A stretch of DNA of 64,000 nucleotides from Brevundimonas subvibrioides ATCC 15264 (lineage in GTDB: Bacteria > Pseudomonadota > Alphaproteobacteria > Caulobacterales > Caulobacteraceae). Location of the stretch: NCBI RefSeq assembly GCF_000144605.1, contig NC_014375.1, positions 2,418,001-2,482,000 on the forward strand, given 5' to 3'. The position numbers and the translations under genes were made by a program. A model generated the notes under the pieces. It was not told where the DNA came from. It searched no databases and saw only the letters and a list, made by a program, of their open reading frames with translations. How positions within the stretch are numbered: position 1 is the first letter of the stretch; every line of letters begins with the position of its first letter. Shown piece after piece: positions 1-8,521 of this stretch.

Positions 1-149
1 GCTTCTTCGGCGCGCCGCCGGCGGGCTACGATCTGGTCATCGACCCCCTGCCCGCCCCCGTGGCCCAGGCCCGCTATCTGGAACGCTATCGGGTCCTGGC
101 CGAGGCCACGGGCAATCTGCCGGGGCCCGACGCCTGGCATACGGAATAG
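1..149 (+). CDS. C-terminal fragment of an unidentified protein
   Basis: The frame in phase with base 3 is open to the left edge and ends at a TAG at 147-149, leaving 48 residues that finish PDAWHTE. The fragment reads as a soluble protein tail with no motif I recognise. The NAD regulator starts only 3 bases after the stop, so the two genes are almost certainly co-transcribed. A role in NAD or cofactor metabolism is possible from that context alone; I cannot name the family. Confidence 0.6.
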   Translation, partial: FFGAPPAGYDLVIDPLPAPVAQARYLERYRVLAEATGNLPGPDAWHTE

Positions 150-152
150 ACC

Positions 153-1088
153 ATGTCCTGGGGCGGGGAGCACGGCGTTCGCATCAGCCTGTCGGCGGTC
201 GTCATGGCCGTCCGCAACGGCCTGCTGTCCGTGCTGACCACCGAGGATGCGGACGGGGCCCTGGCCCTGCCGTCCGGACCGTTCGATCCGGCCCACGACC
301 GCACGTTCGAGCGCGCCCTGAGGGCCTTCGTGACCGACCAGACCGGGTTCGGCGTCGGCTTCGTGGAACAGCTCTACACCTTCGGCGACGCGGGACGCGA
401 CGCGCCGCGTGCCACGCCCGGTCCGGACCAGCAGCGCGAAATCTCGGTCGGCTATCTGGCCCTGACGGCCGATGCCGTCGACGTCGCCCCGCCCGGCGCA
501 CGATGGACGCCCGTCCTGGACGTCTTCCCGTGGGAGGATCGCCGCGCGGACGGCACCCCGCCGGAGATCCGCGCGGCGGTCACGACCTGGTCCGGCGCGA
601 ACGCCCGGCGCCTGTCCCGGAGCGAGGCCCTGTTCGCCCTGACGCCCACCGCGCGCTGGGACGAAGGCCGGGTGCTGGAGCGCTATGAACTGCTCTATGA
701 GGCCGGTCTGGTGGCCGAGGCCGCCCGGGACGGTCTGGAGGCGACGTCCCTGGCGCTGGGGGACCGCCCGATGACGTCCGACCACCGGCGCATCCTGGCG
801 ACGGGGCTGGGCCGGCTGCGGAGCAAGCTGCGCTATCGTCCCGTGTTGTTCGAGCTGATGCCGCCCACCTTCACCCTGTCGACCCTTCAGTCCGCGGCCG
901 AGGCCGTCGTCGGGCTGAACCTGCACAAGCAGAACTTCCGTCGCGGGGTCGAGCGGACGGGTCTCGTGACCCCGACCGGCCGCCTGTCCACCGGTACGGG
1001 CGGCCGTCCGGCCGAACTTTTCCGCTTCACGGGGACCGACGTTCAGGACGGCCAGGCCCCCGGTCTGGCCCTGCCGGCCCTTCGCTAG
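153..1088 (+). CDS. nrtR: NrtR-like NAD regulator (degenerate Nudix domain plus winged helix)
   Basis: This 311-residue protein has the layout of the NrtR family: a Nudix-like domain (about residues 10-145) followed by a C-terminal winged-helix region (about 215-300, around the SKLRYRP and FRRGVERTGLV segments). NrtR proteins repress NAD salvage or synthesis genes and respond to ADP-ribose or related ligands. The segment where a Nudix box should lie (about residues 45-70) lacks the RExxEE core, so hydrolase activity is unlikely and a sensor role is favoured. The ATG lies 3 bases after the upstream stop with no strong Shine-Dalgarno, which suggests coupling. The target genes are probably outside the window or are the upstream partner. 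Confidence 0.8.
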   Translation: MSWGGEHGVRISLSAVVMAVRNGLLSVLTTEDADGALALPSGPFDPAHDRTFERALRAFVTDQTGFGVGFVEQLYTFGDAGRDAPRATPGPDQQREISVGYLALTADAVDVAPPGARWTPVLDVFPWEDRRADGTPPEIRAAVTTWSGANARRLSRSEALFALTPTARWDEGRVLERYELLYEAGLVAEAARDGLEATSLALGDRPMTSDHRRILATGLGRLRSKLRYRPVLFELMPPTFTLSTLQSAAEAVVGLNLHKQNFRRGVERTGLVTPTGRLSTGTGGRPAELFRFTGTDVQDGQAPGLALPALR

Positions 1089-1141
1089 ATCGCCGCGTCA
1101 TATTCCGGCTTGCGATGCCGCGCCGACGCCATTAGAGAAGC

Positions 1142-1166
1142 CGCTCGCTTTCGACCGAGCGTTCTT
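1142..1166 (+). terminator. possible terminator after the NAD regulator
   Basis: Inverted repeat CGCTCG (1142-1147) / CGAGCG (1156-1161) with an 8-base loop is followed by TTCTT. The stem is short and the T tract is broken, so this is a weak candidate. It sits between the regulator and tRNA-Ser. Confidence 0.25.
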
Positions 1167-1176
1167 ACGGCCCCGC

Positions 1177-1266
<90 letters not shown>

Positions 1267-1309
1267 TTTCCTGAAATCCGAAACGCGGCGCGGCCCGCAC
1301 CCGGCCCCG

Positions 1310-2488
1310 CTAGAGCGGCAGACCGACGTAGTTTTCGGCGATACTCTTTCGGGCCGCCTCCGAGCCGGCGATGTAGTCCAATTCGGCCTGCTGCATGCGC
1401 CGGTCGAACGCATCCGAGGCCGGGAAACGGTGCATCAGGGTGGTCAACTGCCAGCTGAAGCGCTCCGACTTCCACACCCGGGCCAGGGCGCGGGCCGAAT
1501 AGCCGGCGACCCCGTCGTTGTCGCTGCGCCGGAAGAATCCGGCCAGGGCCTCGGACAGATAGGCGACGTCCGACGCGGCCAGGTTCAGTCCCTTGGCCCC
1601 CGTGGGCGGCACGATGTGGGCGGCGTCCCCGGCCAGGAACAGCGAGCCATAGGCCATGGGTTCGAACACGAAGGACCGCAGCGGCGCGATGGACTTCTCG
1701 ATCGCCGGACCTCGCGTGATCCGGGATCCGGCCTCGGGCCCGAGGCGGATGGTCAGTTCGTCCCACAGGCGGTCGTCGGACCAGTCGGCCACATCCTCGC
1801 TGGACGGGACTTGGATGTAGTAGCGGCTGCGCGTCTGCGACCGCATGGAGGCCAGGGCGAAACCGCGCGGATGATTGGCGTAGATCAGTTCGTCATCGCA
1901 CGGCGGGACGTCGGCGAGGATTCCCAGCCAGCCGAAGGGATAGACCTTCTCGAACGTCCGCCCCGCAGAGTCCGGGATGGCCTTGCGCGAGGGCCCGTGA
2001 AACCCGTCGCAGCCGCAGATGAAGCGGGCATCGAGACGATGGGCAACGCCGTCCTTGCTGTAGGTCAGATACGGCGCGTCCGTCTCGATCGCGTTCAGCG
2101 CCAGGTCGTCGGCCTGATAGACGACCTCCAGCCCGCGTTCGGGCGCCGCCGCCATCAGGTCGCGCGTGACTTCGGTTTGACCATAGACCGTGACCCGCTT
2201 GCCGGTCAGTTCGCCCACCGCGATGTGGATCAGCTTCTCCCCGTCTGACAGATAGAAGCCGTCGTGCGGCAGACCCTCGGCGTTGAGCCGCGCGTCGATG
2301 CCCAGACGGTGCAGCAGGTCGGTCAGGGTGGCCTCCAGGACCCCCGCCCGGATCCGGCCCAGCACGTAGTCGGCCGAGGCCCGTTCGACGATGACCACGT
2401 CGATCCCTTCGGCTCTCAGCAGGTGACCCAGCAGCAGCCCCGCGGGGCCGGCACCGACGATCGCAACCTGGGTTCGGGACCTGCTCAT
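1310..2488 (-). CDS. pobA: 4-hydroxybenzoate 3-monooxygenase
   Basis: A 392-residue class A flavoprotein monooxygenase that hydroxylates 4-hydroxybenzoate to protocatechuate with NADPH and O2. It shows GAGPAG at residues 12-17 (FAD dinucleotide fold), CDGFHG near 160 (DG motif), LFLAGDAAHIVPPTGAKG near 284-300 (second FAD motif), and active-site segments almost identical to the Pseudomonas enzyme as I recall it (LIYANHPRGFAL around 201-212; AENYVGLP at the end, with Tyr387 matching Tyr385). I chose the internal ATG at 2488 (MSRSRTQVAIVGAG) because the longer open frame adds 67 residues with no homology and reaches into the divergent promoter. In this locus it would take the 4-hydroxybenzoate made by Fcs-Ech-Vdh from p-coumarate. 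It is divergent from an MFS carrier. Confidence 0.95.
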   Translation of the reverse strand: MSRSRTQVAIVGAGPAGLLLGHLLRAEGIDVVIVERASADYVLGRIRAGVLEATLTDLLHRLGIDARLNAEGLPHDGFYLSDGEKLIHIAVGELTGKRVTVYGQTEVTRDLMAAAPERGLEVVYQADDLALNAIETDAPYLTYSKDGVAHRLDARFICGCDGFHGPSRKAIPDSAGRTFEKVYPFGWLGILADVPPCDDELIYANHPRGFALASMRSQTRSRYYIQVPSSEDVADWSDDRLWDELTIRLGPEAGSRITRGPAIEKSIAPLRSFVFEPMAYGSLFLAGDAAHIVPPTGAKGLNLAASDVAYLSEALAGFFRRSDNDGVAGYSARALARVWKSERFSWQLTTLMHRFPASDAFDRRMQQAELDYIAGSEAARKSIAENYVGLPL

Positions 2489-2670
2489 GGGACGACGGGC
2501 CTTTCGAAAGATGTCCGGACGGTCTTCGTCCGACCGCCTCGACAGACGGGCCGGAGGCGATCGCCCGAGACGACCGATATAGGCATAGACACAAACGATT
2601 TTATCAATCAACCTTCCGCTGCAGCCGACGCAGAGCGGCGCATGGGCGCAGACGCCGGAGGATTCCAGAC
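2489..2670. promoter_or_regulatory. divergent pobA / MFS promoter region
   Basis: A 182-base divergent intergenic region. An AT-rich core at about 2577-2611 stands out from the high-GC surroundings and is the likely promoter zone for both directions. A clear Shine-Dalgarno (GGAGG, about 2657-2661) precedes the GTG start of the MFS gene. No pobR-type regulator gene is adjacent, and I could not assign -35/-10 boxes reliably. Confidence 0.4.
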
Positions 2671-4047
2671 GTGACCGACATTCCCGCATCCGGTGCCCCC
2701 GCCAAGGGTTGGCGGCCGTACCAGATCTACGTCGTCGGGCTGCTGCTGGCCGTGACGGTCTGCAACTATCTGGACCGTATCGTGCTGGGCGTGCTGCAGG
2801 AACCGATCAAGATCGAGCTGGGCCTGACGGACGCGCAGCTGGGGCTGCTGACGGGGCCCGCGTTCGCCCTGTTCTATTCCCTGTCGGGCATTCCGGCGGC
2901 ACGGTTCGCCGAGCGGTTCAACCGGGCCGGGCTGCTGGCGCTCGCCATCGCCATCTGGTCGGGCATGACCGCCCTGTGCGGCGTGGCCCAGAACTTCGGC
3001 CAGCTGCTGCTCTACCGGATCGGCGTCGGCGCCGGCGAAGGCGGCTGTATCCCGATCAGCCATTCGGTGCTGGCCGACTATTTCACGCCGCGGCAGCGCG
3101 GGCTGGTCATGTCGGTGGTCAGTTCCGCCCCGCCGCTGGCGACCATCCTGGCCCCCCTGATCGGCGGCTTCGTGGCCGAGGCCTGGGGCTGGCGCTCCGC
3201 CTTCCTGCTGCTCGGCCTGCCCGGCGTGGTGCTGAGCCTGCTGGTCTGGTTCACGCTGAAGGATCCGCGCAAGGCGGCCCCGGCCAATACCGAGCGTCGC
3301 CCGGCGACGTTCTGGGCCGACTTCAAATGGCTGCTCGGGACGCCCGCCTTCGTCTTCGTCTTCATCGGCGGCGCATTCGTCGGCATCGCCAACGCGGGCA
3401 TCGCGGGCTTCACCGTGTCCTTCCTGCTCCGGACCCATGAGTTCTCCCTGTCCCAGGCCGGCGGGATCGTGGGCATGACCGGCATCGCCGGACTGGTGGG
3501 GGCCATGCTGGGTGGCCTCCTGGCCGACAAGTTCTCCGACAGCCGCGGCCGGTCCTATGTGCTGGTCCCGGCCCTCGGCAGCGCGCTGGCGGCCGTCGCC
3601 TATCTGGTTGCCTTCGGGGCACCGGACCCCCGCTGGGCCATGCCGTTCCTGCTGGCGGCGGCCGTGGCCTACAACATGAAGAACGGGCCGCTCTATGCCG
3701 CCATCCAGAACATCGTCCCGTCGACGATGCGGGCGACCGGAACGGCCGTCTTCATGGTCGCGGCGACCGTCGTCGGCAGCACGGTCGGGCCGCTCCTGAC
3801 CGGCGTCATCAGCGATACGGTGGCCGGCCAGCGGTTCGCGGGGCCCGGTGCCTTCACGGCCATCTGCCCCGGAGGGCGCGCTCCCGAAGGCGCGCTGGAG
3901 TCCGTCAACGCGGCGTGCGCCCAGGCGTCCGCCTCGGGCCTCCAGGTGGCCCTGCTGGTCATGTCGGCGATCTTCGTGATCTCGTCGGTGTTCCTGGCGC
4001 TGGCCAGCCGCAGCATCCGCATCAACGACCCCACGGTCGCCGCCTAG
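2671..4047 (+). CDS. MFS transporter, spinster-like / aromatic acid type
   Basis: A 458-residue polytopic protein of the major facilitator superfamily with about 12 hydrophobic segments, beginning WRPYQIYVVGLLLAVTVCNY. The loop 2-3 signature region follows FALFYSLSGIPAARFAERF, and a central loop at about 205-225 separates the halves. It starts with GTG at 2671, supported by a GGAGG ribosome site. Divergence from pobA and proximity to hydroxycinnamate genes suggest uptake of an aromatic acid; the substrate is inferred from context only. The stop shares a CTAG tetranucleotide with the convergent MarR gene. Confidence 0.85.
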   Translation: MTDIPASGAPAKGWRPYQIYVVGLLLAVTVCNYLDRIVLGVLQEPIKIELGLTDAQLGLLTGPAFALFYSLSGIPAARFAERFNRAGLLALAIAIWSGMTALCGVAQNFGQLLLYRIGVGAGEGGCIPISHSVLADYFTPRQRGLVMSVVSSAPPLATILAPLIGGFVAEAWGWRSAFLLLGLPGVVLSLLVWFTLKDPRKAAPANTERRPATFWADFKWLLGTPAFVFVFIGGAFVGIANAGIAGFTVSFLLRTHEFSLSQAGGIVGMTGIAGLVGAMLGGLLADKFSDSRGRSYVLVPALGSALAAVAYLVAFGAPDPRWAMPFLLAAAVAYNMKNGPLYAAIQNIVPSTMRATGTAVFMVAATVVGSTVGPLLTGVISDTVAGQRFAGPGAFTAICPGGRAPEGALESVNAACAQASASGLQVALLVMSAIFVISSVFLALASRSIRINDPTVAA

Positions 4048-4535
4048 GGCTCCGTGGGGAAGGCCCCGCGGTACACCTTGTCCAGCAGGGTCAGCAGGGT
4101 GTGGGCCTCGGCGTCGGTCAGGGCCGCCACGACGCCGCGCTCGTTGTCCACGGCCTCCCTGGCCATCCAGGCCAGGGCCGTTTCGCCGGCCGGTGTGATG
4201 AAGAGGTGATGGCGTCGGCGATCGGCGACGTCGCGGCGACGTTCCGCCCAGCCGCGCCGCTCCAGTTCGTCCAGCAGGGCCACGACCGTCGCCTTGTCCT
4301 GTCCCAGTTCGTCGGACAGCATCTTCTGCGACATCCCCGGATTGGCCGCCATCAGACCCAGGGCGGAAAAGCCGCCGGGCCTCAGCGCCTGATCGCCGAG
4401 ACGCTCGCTGAAGGACCGGGTCAGATGATTGTGGATCCGCCGCATCCGGAAGCCCAGCAGCGGGGTCAGGATGCCGAGGAAGCGCGCGGCCGAGGTCGGC
4501 GTGTGATCCATCTCTGCAAGCATCGGGTCGGACAT
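4044..4535 (-). CDS. MarR family transcriptional regulator (first of three)
   Basis: A 163-residue winged-helix regulator. The MarR core runs from about residue 40 to 130, with recognition-helix text GQDKATVVALLDELERRG and wing text RRDVADRRRHHLFITPAG. I chose ATG 4535 (MSDPMLAEM) rather than the longer frame, whose extra 43 residues fall in the AT-rich intergenic region. MarR proteins of aromatic catabolism usually repress and release DNA on binding the acid or its CoA thioester. It is divergent from the CoA-transferase gene, its most likely target. It overlaps the MFS gene tail to tail by CTAG. Confidence 0.88.
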   Translation of the reverse strand: MSDPMLAEMDHTPTSAARFLGILTPLLGFRMRRIHNHLTRSFSERLGDQALRPGGFSALGLMAANPGMSQKMLSDELGQDKATVVALLDELERRGWAERRRDVADRRRHHLFITPAGETALAWMAREAVDNERGVVAALTDAEAHTLLTLLDKVYRGAFPTEP

Positions 4536-4586
4536 GAGGCACGGATCCTTGCAGCCACGGTTGACCAAAGGGGGTCTACCAGATTC

Positions 4587-4606
4587 TCGCCCGCAACATC
4601 GGGCGA
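4587..4606. promoter_or_regulatory. inverted repeat in the MarR / CoA-transferase intergenic region
   Basis: TCGCCCG (4587-4593) and CGGGCGA (4600-4606) form a perfect 7-base inverted repeat with a 6-base loop, about 50 bases upstream of the MarR start. It could be an operator or a 5'-leader hairpin of the MarR transcript; the sequence alone does not decide. Confidence 0.35.
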
Positions 4607-4629
4607 CATATAAACCGTATGTTCTAGAA
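4606..4629. promoter_or_regulatory. candidate operator/promoter between MarR and CoA-transferase
   Basis: An AT-rich block holds ACATA (4606-4610) and TATGT (4618-4622) as an inverted repeat with 7-base spacing, directly followed by the palindrome TTCTAGAA (4622-4629). A TTGACA-like hexamer follows toward the CoA-transferase gene. A MarR-type operator is plausible here, by analogy with AT-rich palindromes bound by that family. Confidence 0.4.
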
Positions 4630-4718
4630 ACTAATATTGACACACGGCAAGCCGCGCGGCTCAATCACGGCAGATCGACCGGGCCGCCGCTGGGGGCACG
4701 AGAAGCGATCACCGAGGA

Positions 4719-5978
4719 ATGTCCGTGACCCAATCTTCCGTCTCCGCGCCCCGTCCGCTCGAGGGGCTTCGCGTGATCGACCTGACGCGGGCCCTGGCCG
4801 GGCCCTATGCGACGCTTCTGCTGGCGGGCCTCGGGGCCGAGATCATCAAGATCGAGGATCCCAAGGGCGGTGACCTCGCCCGGGAGAACAGCCCCTATGT
4901 GGGGCGCGACGGGGTCACGGTCATGCGGGCCCACCCGGACGATCTGTCGGTCTCCCACCTGACCCGGGCACGCGGAAAGAAGGGCGTCAGCCTCAATCTG
5001 AAGGCACCGGAGGCGCGGGAGGTCTTCGCCGATCTCGTTCGCAGCGCCGACGTCGTCATCGAGAATTTCACCAGCGGGACGGCGGACCGGCTGGGCGTCG
5101 GCTATGCGGCGGCCCAGGCGGCCAACCCCGGCATCATCTACTGCGCGCTCAGCGGCTTCGGGGCCGGCGGCTCCGACGGCTCCAAGGCGATGGACGTGCT
5201 GATCCAGGCCCTGAGCGGGGCGATGTACACCAGCGGCGAAGAGGGGACGCCGCCCGTCCGCATCGGCATCCCCATGGCCGACATGCTGGCCCCCGTCTTC
5301 GGCGTCATCGGCATTCTGGCGGCGCTCCAGCACCGCGAGAAGACCGGCCTAGGCCAGTTCGTCGACGTGTCGATGCTCGGGGCCCTGACCTCGTTCGTGG
5401 CCATCGAGAACTGGCGCGCCATGGAGATGGCGGGCATGTCCGGGCGGACCGGGCTGACCGTCCACCGCCTGTCGCCCTTCGGCGTCTTCCGTTGTGCCGA
5501 CGGCTATGTCGCCATCGTGGCCGTGCATGAAGGCCTGGCCCGGTCGCTGTTCCGGATCATGGGCGAGCCCGGGTTCGCGGACGATCCCCGCTACAACAGC
5601 CGCGATGGCCGGGTCGCCAACGCCGTCGGACTGGAAGCCCAGATCGAGGCCTGGACCAGCAGTCTGCCGACCGCCGAGGTCGTCCGCCTTCTCGAGGCCG
5701 AAGGTGTGCCGGTCGCTCCGGTGCGTCACCCATCCGAGGGCATGCTGGATCCCCGCGTCGTCGCGCGCGGCGAGACCATGGCCGTCAAACACCCTCGCTA
5801 CGACACCGACGAGTCGCTGCGCACGGTCGGCATCCCGATCCAGTTCTCCGGCTGCCGCACGGGCTTCGACGACGTGCTGCCGGTCGAGATCGGCCAGCAC
5901 AACGCCAGCGTCTACGGCGAGACCCTGGGCTATTCCGCCGAGCGGCTCGAGCAACTGCGAGCCGCGGGCACGATCTGA
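4719..5978 (+). CDS. class III CoA-transferase (CaiB/BaiF family)
   Basis: A 419-residue family III CoA-transferase. These enzymes move CoA from an acyl-CoA donor to a carboxylic acid through an aspartyl-CoA thioester; the catalytic Asp is probably Asp159 in KAMDVLIQ. The N-terminal PLEGLRVIDLTRALAGPYAT and IIKIEDP segments are typical, as is the GVFRCADGYVAI segment of the small domain. The ATG at 4719 lies almost on top of the GAGG at 4714-4717, so the in-frame GTG at 4725 may be the real start. Its stop and the next start overlap (TGATG), so it is translationally coupled to the dehydratase-like gene. This is the FldA plus FldBC arrangement known from aryl-lactate dehydration; the substrate here is unknown. 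Confidence 0.88.
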   Translation: MSVTQSSVSAPRPLEGLRVIDLTRALAGPYATLLLAGLGAEIIKIEDPKGGDLARENSPYVGRDGVTVMRAHPDDLSVSHLTRARGKKGVSLNLKAPEAREVFADLVRSADVVIENFTSGTADRLGVGYAAAQAANPGIIYCALSGFGAGGSDGSKAMDVLIQALSGAMYTSGEEGTPPVRIGIPMADMLAPVFGVIGILAALQHREKTGLGQFVDVSMLGALTSFVAIENWRAMEMAGMSGRTGLTVHRLSPFGVFRCADGYVAIVAVHEGLARSLFRIMGEPGFADDPRYNSRDGRVANAVGLEAQIEAWTSSLPTAEVVRLLEAEGVPVAPVRHPSEGMLDPRVVARGETMAVKHPRYDTDESLRTVGIPIQFSGCRTGFDDVLPVEIGQHNASVYGETLGYSAERLEQLRAAGTI

Positions 5979-8419
5979 TGCAGATCTCCGACATCATCGC
6001 CGAGGCCATGGCCGCCTGTGCTGCCCCGTCGTCGGATGCCGTCGCCTGCCTCGGGTCGGATGCGCCGCGTGAACTGATCGTCGCGGCCGGGCTCGTTCCC
6101 TGGGCCATCATCCCCGACAGCGATGCCGGCACCGGGGCGCATCCCGGTCTGAGCCGCCGGTCCCAGGGCATTCTGGCCACGATCGAGGCGGACGGCTTTA
6201 CCCCGCGCGGCCTCGTCCTGACCCATGCCGCGGCCGAGGACGCCCAGCTGTTCGCCGTGCTGCGTGAACTTCACCGCACGGGCCGCGGCCCGTCGGTGCC
6301 GTTCGCCTTCGTGGATCTGCTGCACGGCGGGGACGACGCCGTCCGGCGCTATAATCTGGCCCGCCTCGCGACCTTCCAGACCTGGCTCGAGCAAAGCGTC
6401 GGACACCCCGTCAGCGCGGAAGCGCTGGACACGGCGCGCCGGCGGGAGAATGCCCTCAAGGCCCGGCTGGCCGCCCTGTTTTCGGCGGCCCGCAGTGGGT
6501 CGACGCCGCGACTTTCAGGGGCCGACGCCCTCGATCTGGTCCGCGTCATCAGCCGCGTGCCCGGCGCGGCGGCCGACCGCATCCTCGACAGCGTCGAGAT
6601 GGACCTGGCCGCGTCGCCGGTCCTGGCCGGACAGCGCATCATGCTGACCGGCTCGCCGCACGAGACCTCGTCCCTCTATAGCCAGATCGAGTCGCTCGGC
6701 GCGATCATCGTGGCCGAGGATCATGGCTGGGGCGATCCCTGGCTGGCCGCGACCCTCGACGAGACCGTGTCCGTGGCCGAGGCGATCGCCACCCGCAGCC
6801 AGTCGCCCGACTGGCCCAGCCCCATGCAGTCCGCCGACAGGCGAGCCGCGGCCCTGGCCGCGCGCGCGCAGGCCCTGTCCGTCGATGCCGTCATTCATGG
6901 CGGCCTGGCGGACGAAGAGGCCGCTCCGTGGGACATCAAACCCACCCGGCAGGCCCTCGAGCCGACGGGAATAGCCTTCCTGGCGGTTGCCGCCCTCGAT
7001 CCGACCGCCGTCCTCGCAGCCGAGGCCGCCGAGCGCATCGCCCACTTCCTGGCCAGCGGCGAAGTCCGTGCACCGACCCCCAAGGTCGCGGCACCCCGCC
7101 CCTCCCTGCCCTCGAAACCTGTCGAGCGCGAGGCCAGACGCAGCCGCAAATCCCTCGACTGCACCGCCGATTTCGGCGCCTGGCAGCGCGACTGGTTCGC
7201 GGGCGTGCGCGAGCAGGCGGCCGATGGCCCCTTCGCCGTGGTCAATGCCGACGCGCCCCAGGAAATCCTGCGTGCGCTCGATATCCCCTATGTCGTGAAC
7301 CAGTGGTGGGCCTCCATCGTGGCGGCCAAGCAGAAGGCCGGTCCTTACGGGCGGCTGCTGAAGGCTGCGGACTATCCGTCCCACGTCGAGACCTACAGCG
7401 CCCAGGGGCTGGCGGCTGCGCTGGACGACCAACTCGAGGACGCCCCGTGGGGCGGGTTGCCGACCCCGTCGACCCTGTCGCTGATCGCCGGATCCGACCC
7501 GGGTCCCAAGATCTTCGAGGCTTGGGCGCGCGAGACGGGGGCCGACCTGTTCGTTTTCGACCGCTCGATCGAGAGCCGCATCGACCTGCCGATCGATTGG
7601 TGGGACGACATGCCGGAGCGCTGGGAACAGACGCTGGAGCCCGAACGGCTGGAGCTGATGGCGGCCCAGATCGAGCAGCAGATCGCGCGGCTGGAGGCCC
7701 TGACCGGCCGGACACTGGATCGCGCCCGCCTGGTCGAGGTCATGAACCTGGTGAACGAACAGGAGGACTTCTATCGCCGCACGCGCGACCTGATCGCCCG
7801 CACCTATCCCGTGCCCGTCGGCGTGGTCGACACCATGCCCGCGACCATGGTTCCGCAGTGGCACCGTGGCACGGCCTGGGCCCGCGACGCCGCCAGACGC
7901 TTCTACGAAGAAGTCGCCCGACGCGCAGCCGCCGGCGAGGCGGCCTGCCCCGGCGAACGCCTGCGGCTGATGTGGGTCGGGCGAGGTCTGTGGAGCGACA
8001 CCGGCTTCTATCAGCGCTGGGAGGAGAGCCACGGCGCGGTGTTCGTCTGGTCGATGTATCTTGGGCTGGCGGCCGACGGTTATCTGCGGTCGTTCGAAGG
8101 CGAACACGATGTGATCCGCGCCCTCGCCGCCCGGTTCGTGACCATGGGCGACGAGCTGCGGATGCCGACCTGGTCGGGGGCCTGGCACGTGAAGGAAGCC
8201 CGGACCCACGGCTGCCACGGGGCCGTCGCCATCGACGACGCCGATCCGCTGGTGCTCGAAGCTCTGGAGCGGGCCGGCGTGCCGGTTCTCAGGATCGCGC
8301 TCAACAACATGGGTGCCGGAAACGACGCCGTCGATGCCGAGATCGCGGCCTTCCTCGACACGCTGGAGGCCCGCAAATCGCCGGTGCACGAGGCTGAAAT
8401 GACCACGCGGCGACTTTGA
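5978..8419 (+). CDS. fused double 2-hydroxyacyl-CoA dehydratase-like protein, cysteine-poor
   Basis: An 813-residue protein that looks like two 2-hydroxyacyl-CoA dehydratase subunits (HgdB/FldB/FldC type) joined in one chain, about 1-375 and 390-800, with a Pro/Lys/Arg-rich linker near 360-390. Both halves begin with the family's opening strand-helix (ACLGSDAPRELIVAAGLVPW near 23; NADAPQEILRALDIPY near 422). Canonical members hold [4Fe-4S] clusters through several cysteines. This protein has only five (C14, C24, C395, C657, C746), and only C24 sits where I expect a ligand; the second half has Asn in that place. No HgdC/FldI-type activator ATPase is nearby. It may be a cluster-free relative with another job, or a degenerate enzyme. 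It is coupled to the CoA-transferase. Confidence 0.7.
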   Translation: MQISDIIAEAMAACAAPSSDAVACLGSDAPRELIVAAGLVPWAIIPDSDAGTGAHPGLSRRSQGILATIEADGFTPRGLVLTHAAAEDAQLFAVLRELHRTGRGPSVPFAFVDLLHGGDDAVRRYNLARLATFQTWLEQSVGHPVSAEALDTARRRENALKARLAALFSAARSGSTPRLSGADALDLVRVISRVPGAAADRILDSVEMDLAASPVLAGQRIMLTGSPHETSSLYSQIESLGAIIVAEDHGWGDPWLAATLDETVSVAEAIATRSQSPDWPSPMQSADRRAAALAARAQALSVDAVIHGGLADEEAAPWDIKPTRQALEPTGIAFLAVAALDPTAVLAAEAAERIAHFLASGEVRAPTPKVAAPRPSLPSKPVEREARRSRKSLDCTADFGAWQRDWFAGVREQAADGPFAVVNADAPQEILRALDIPYVVNQWWASIVAAKQKAGPYGRLLKAADYPSHVETYSAQGLAAALDDQLEDAPWGGLPTPSTLSLIAGSDPGPKIFEAWARETGADLFVFDRSIESRIDLPIDWWDDMPERWEQTLEPERLELMAAQIEQQIARLEALTGRTLDRARLVEVMNLVNEQEDFYRRTRDLIARTYPVPVGVVDTMPATMVPQWHRGTAWARDAARRFYEEVARRAAAGEAACPGERLRLMWVGRGLWSDTGFYQRWEESHGAVFVWSMYLGLAADGYLRSFEGEHDVIRALAARFVTMGDELRMPTWSGAWHVKEARTHGCHGAVAIDDADPLVLEALERAGVPVLRIALNNMGAGNDAVDAEIAAFLDTLEARKSPVHEAEMTTRRL

Positions 8420-8430
8420 GACTGTTTGGA

Positions 8431-8461
8431 AATCATACTATTTGCGTTTAAGCGAAAACGC
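8431..8461 (+). promoter_or_regulatory. candidate promoter/operator of the TonB receptor
   Basis: An AT-rich patch in the 102-base leader contains AATCATACTAT (8431-8441), similar to the patch upstream of vdh. It is followed by GCGTTT (8444-8449) / AAACGC (8456-8461), an imperfectly centred inverted repeat. This is the only non-GC-rich stretch before the gene. Confidence 0.3.
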
Positions 8462-8521
8462 GCCATAGTCGGCGTCAATGGGTCACGGGCATCAAGTCCG
8501 GATCATCAAGGGGAGGATGCC

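Noticed and set aside
2608..4542. 644-residue minus-strand ORF opposite the MFS transporter
   Set aside because: Low-complexity Gly/Arg/Gln product, antisense to a clear transporter gene; long antisense frames are expected in high-GC DNA.
5978..8419. Calling this gene a functional radical 2-hydroxyacyl-CoA dehydratase
   Set aside because: Most expected cluster cysteines are missing and no activator is nearby, so only homology is claimed.
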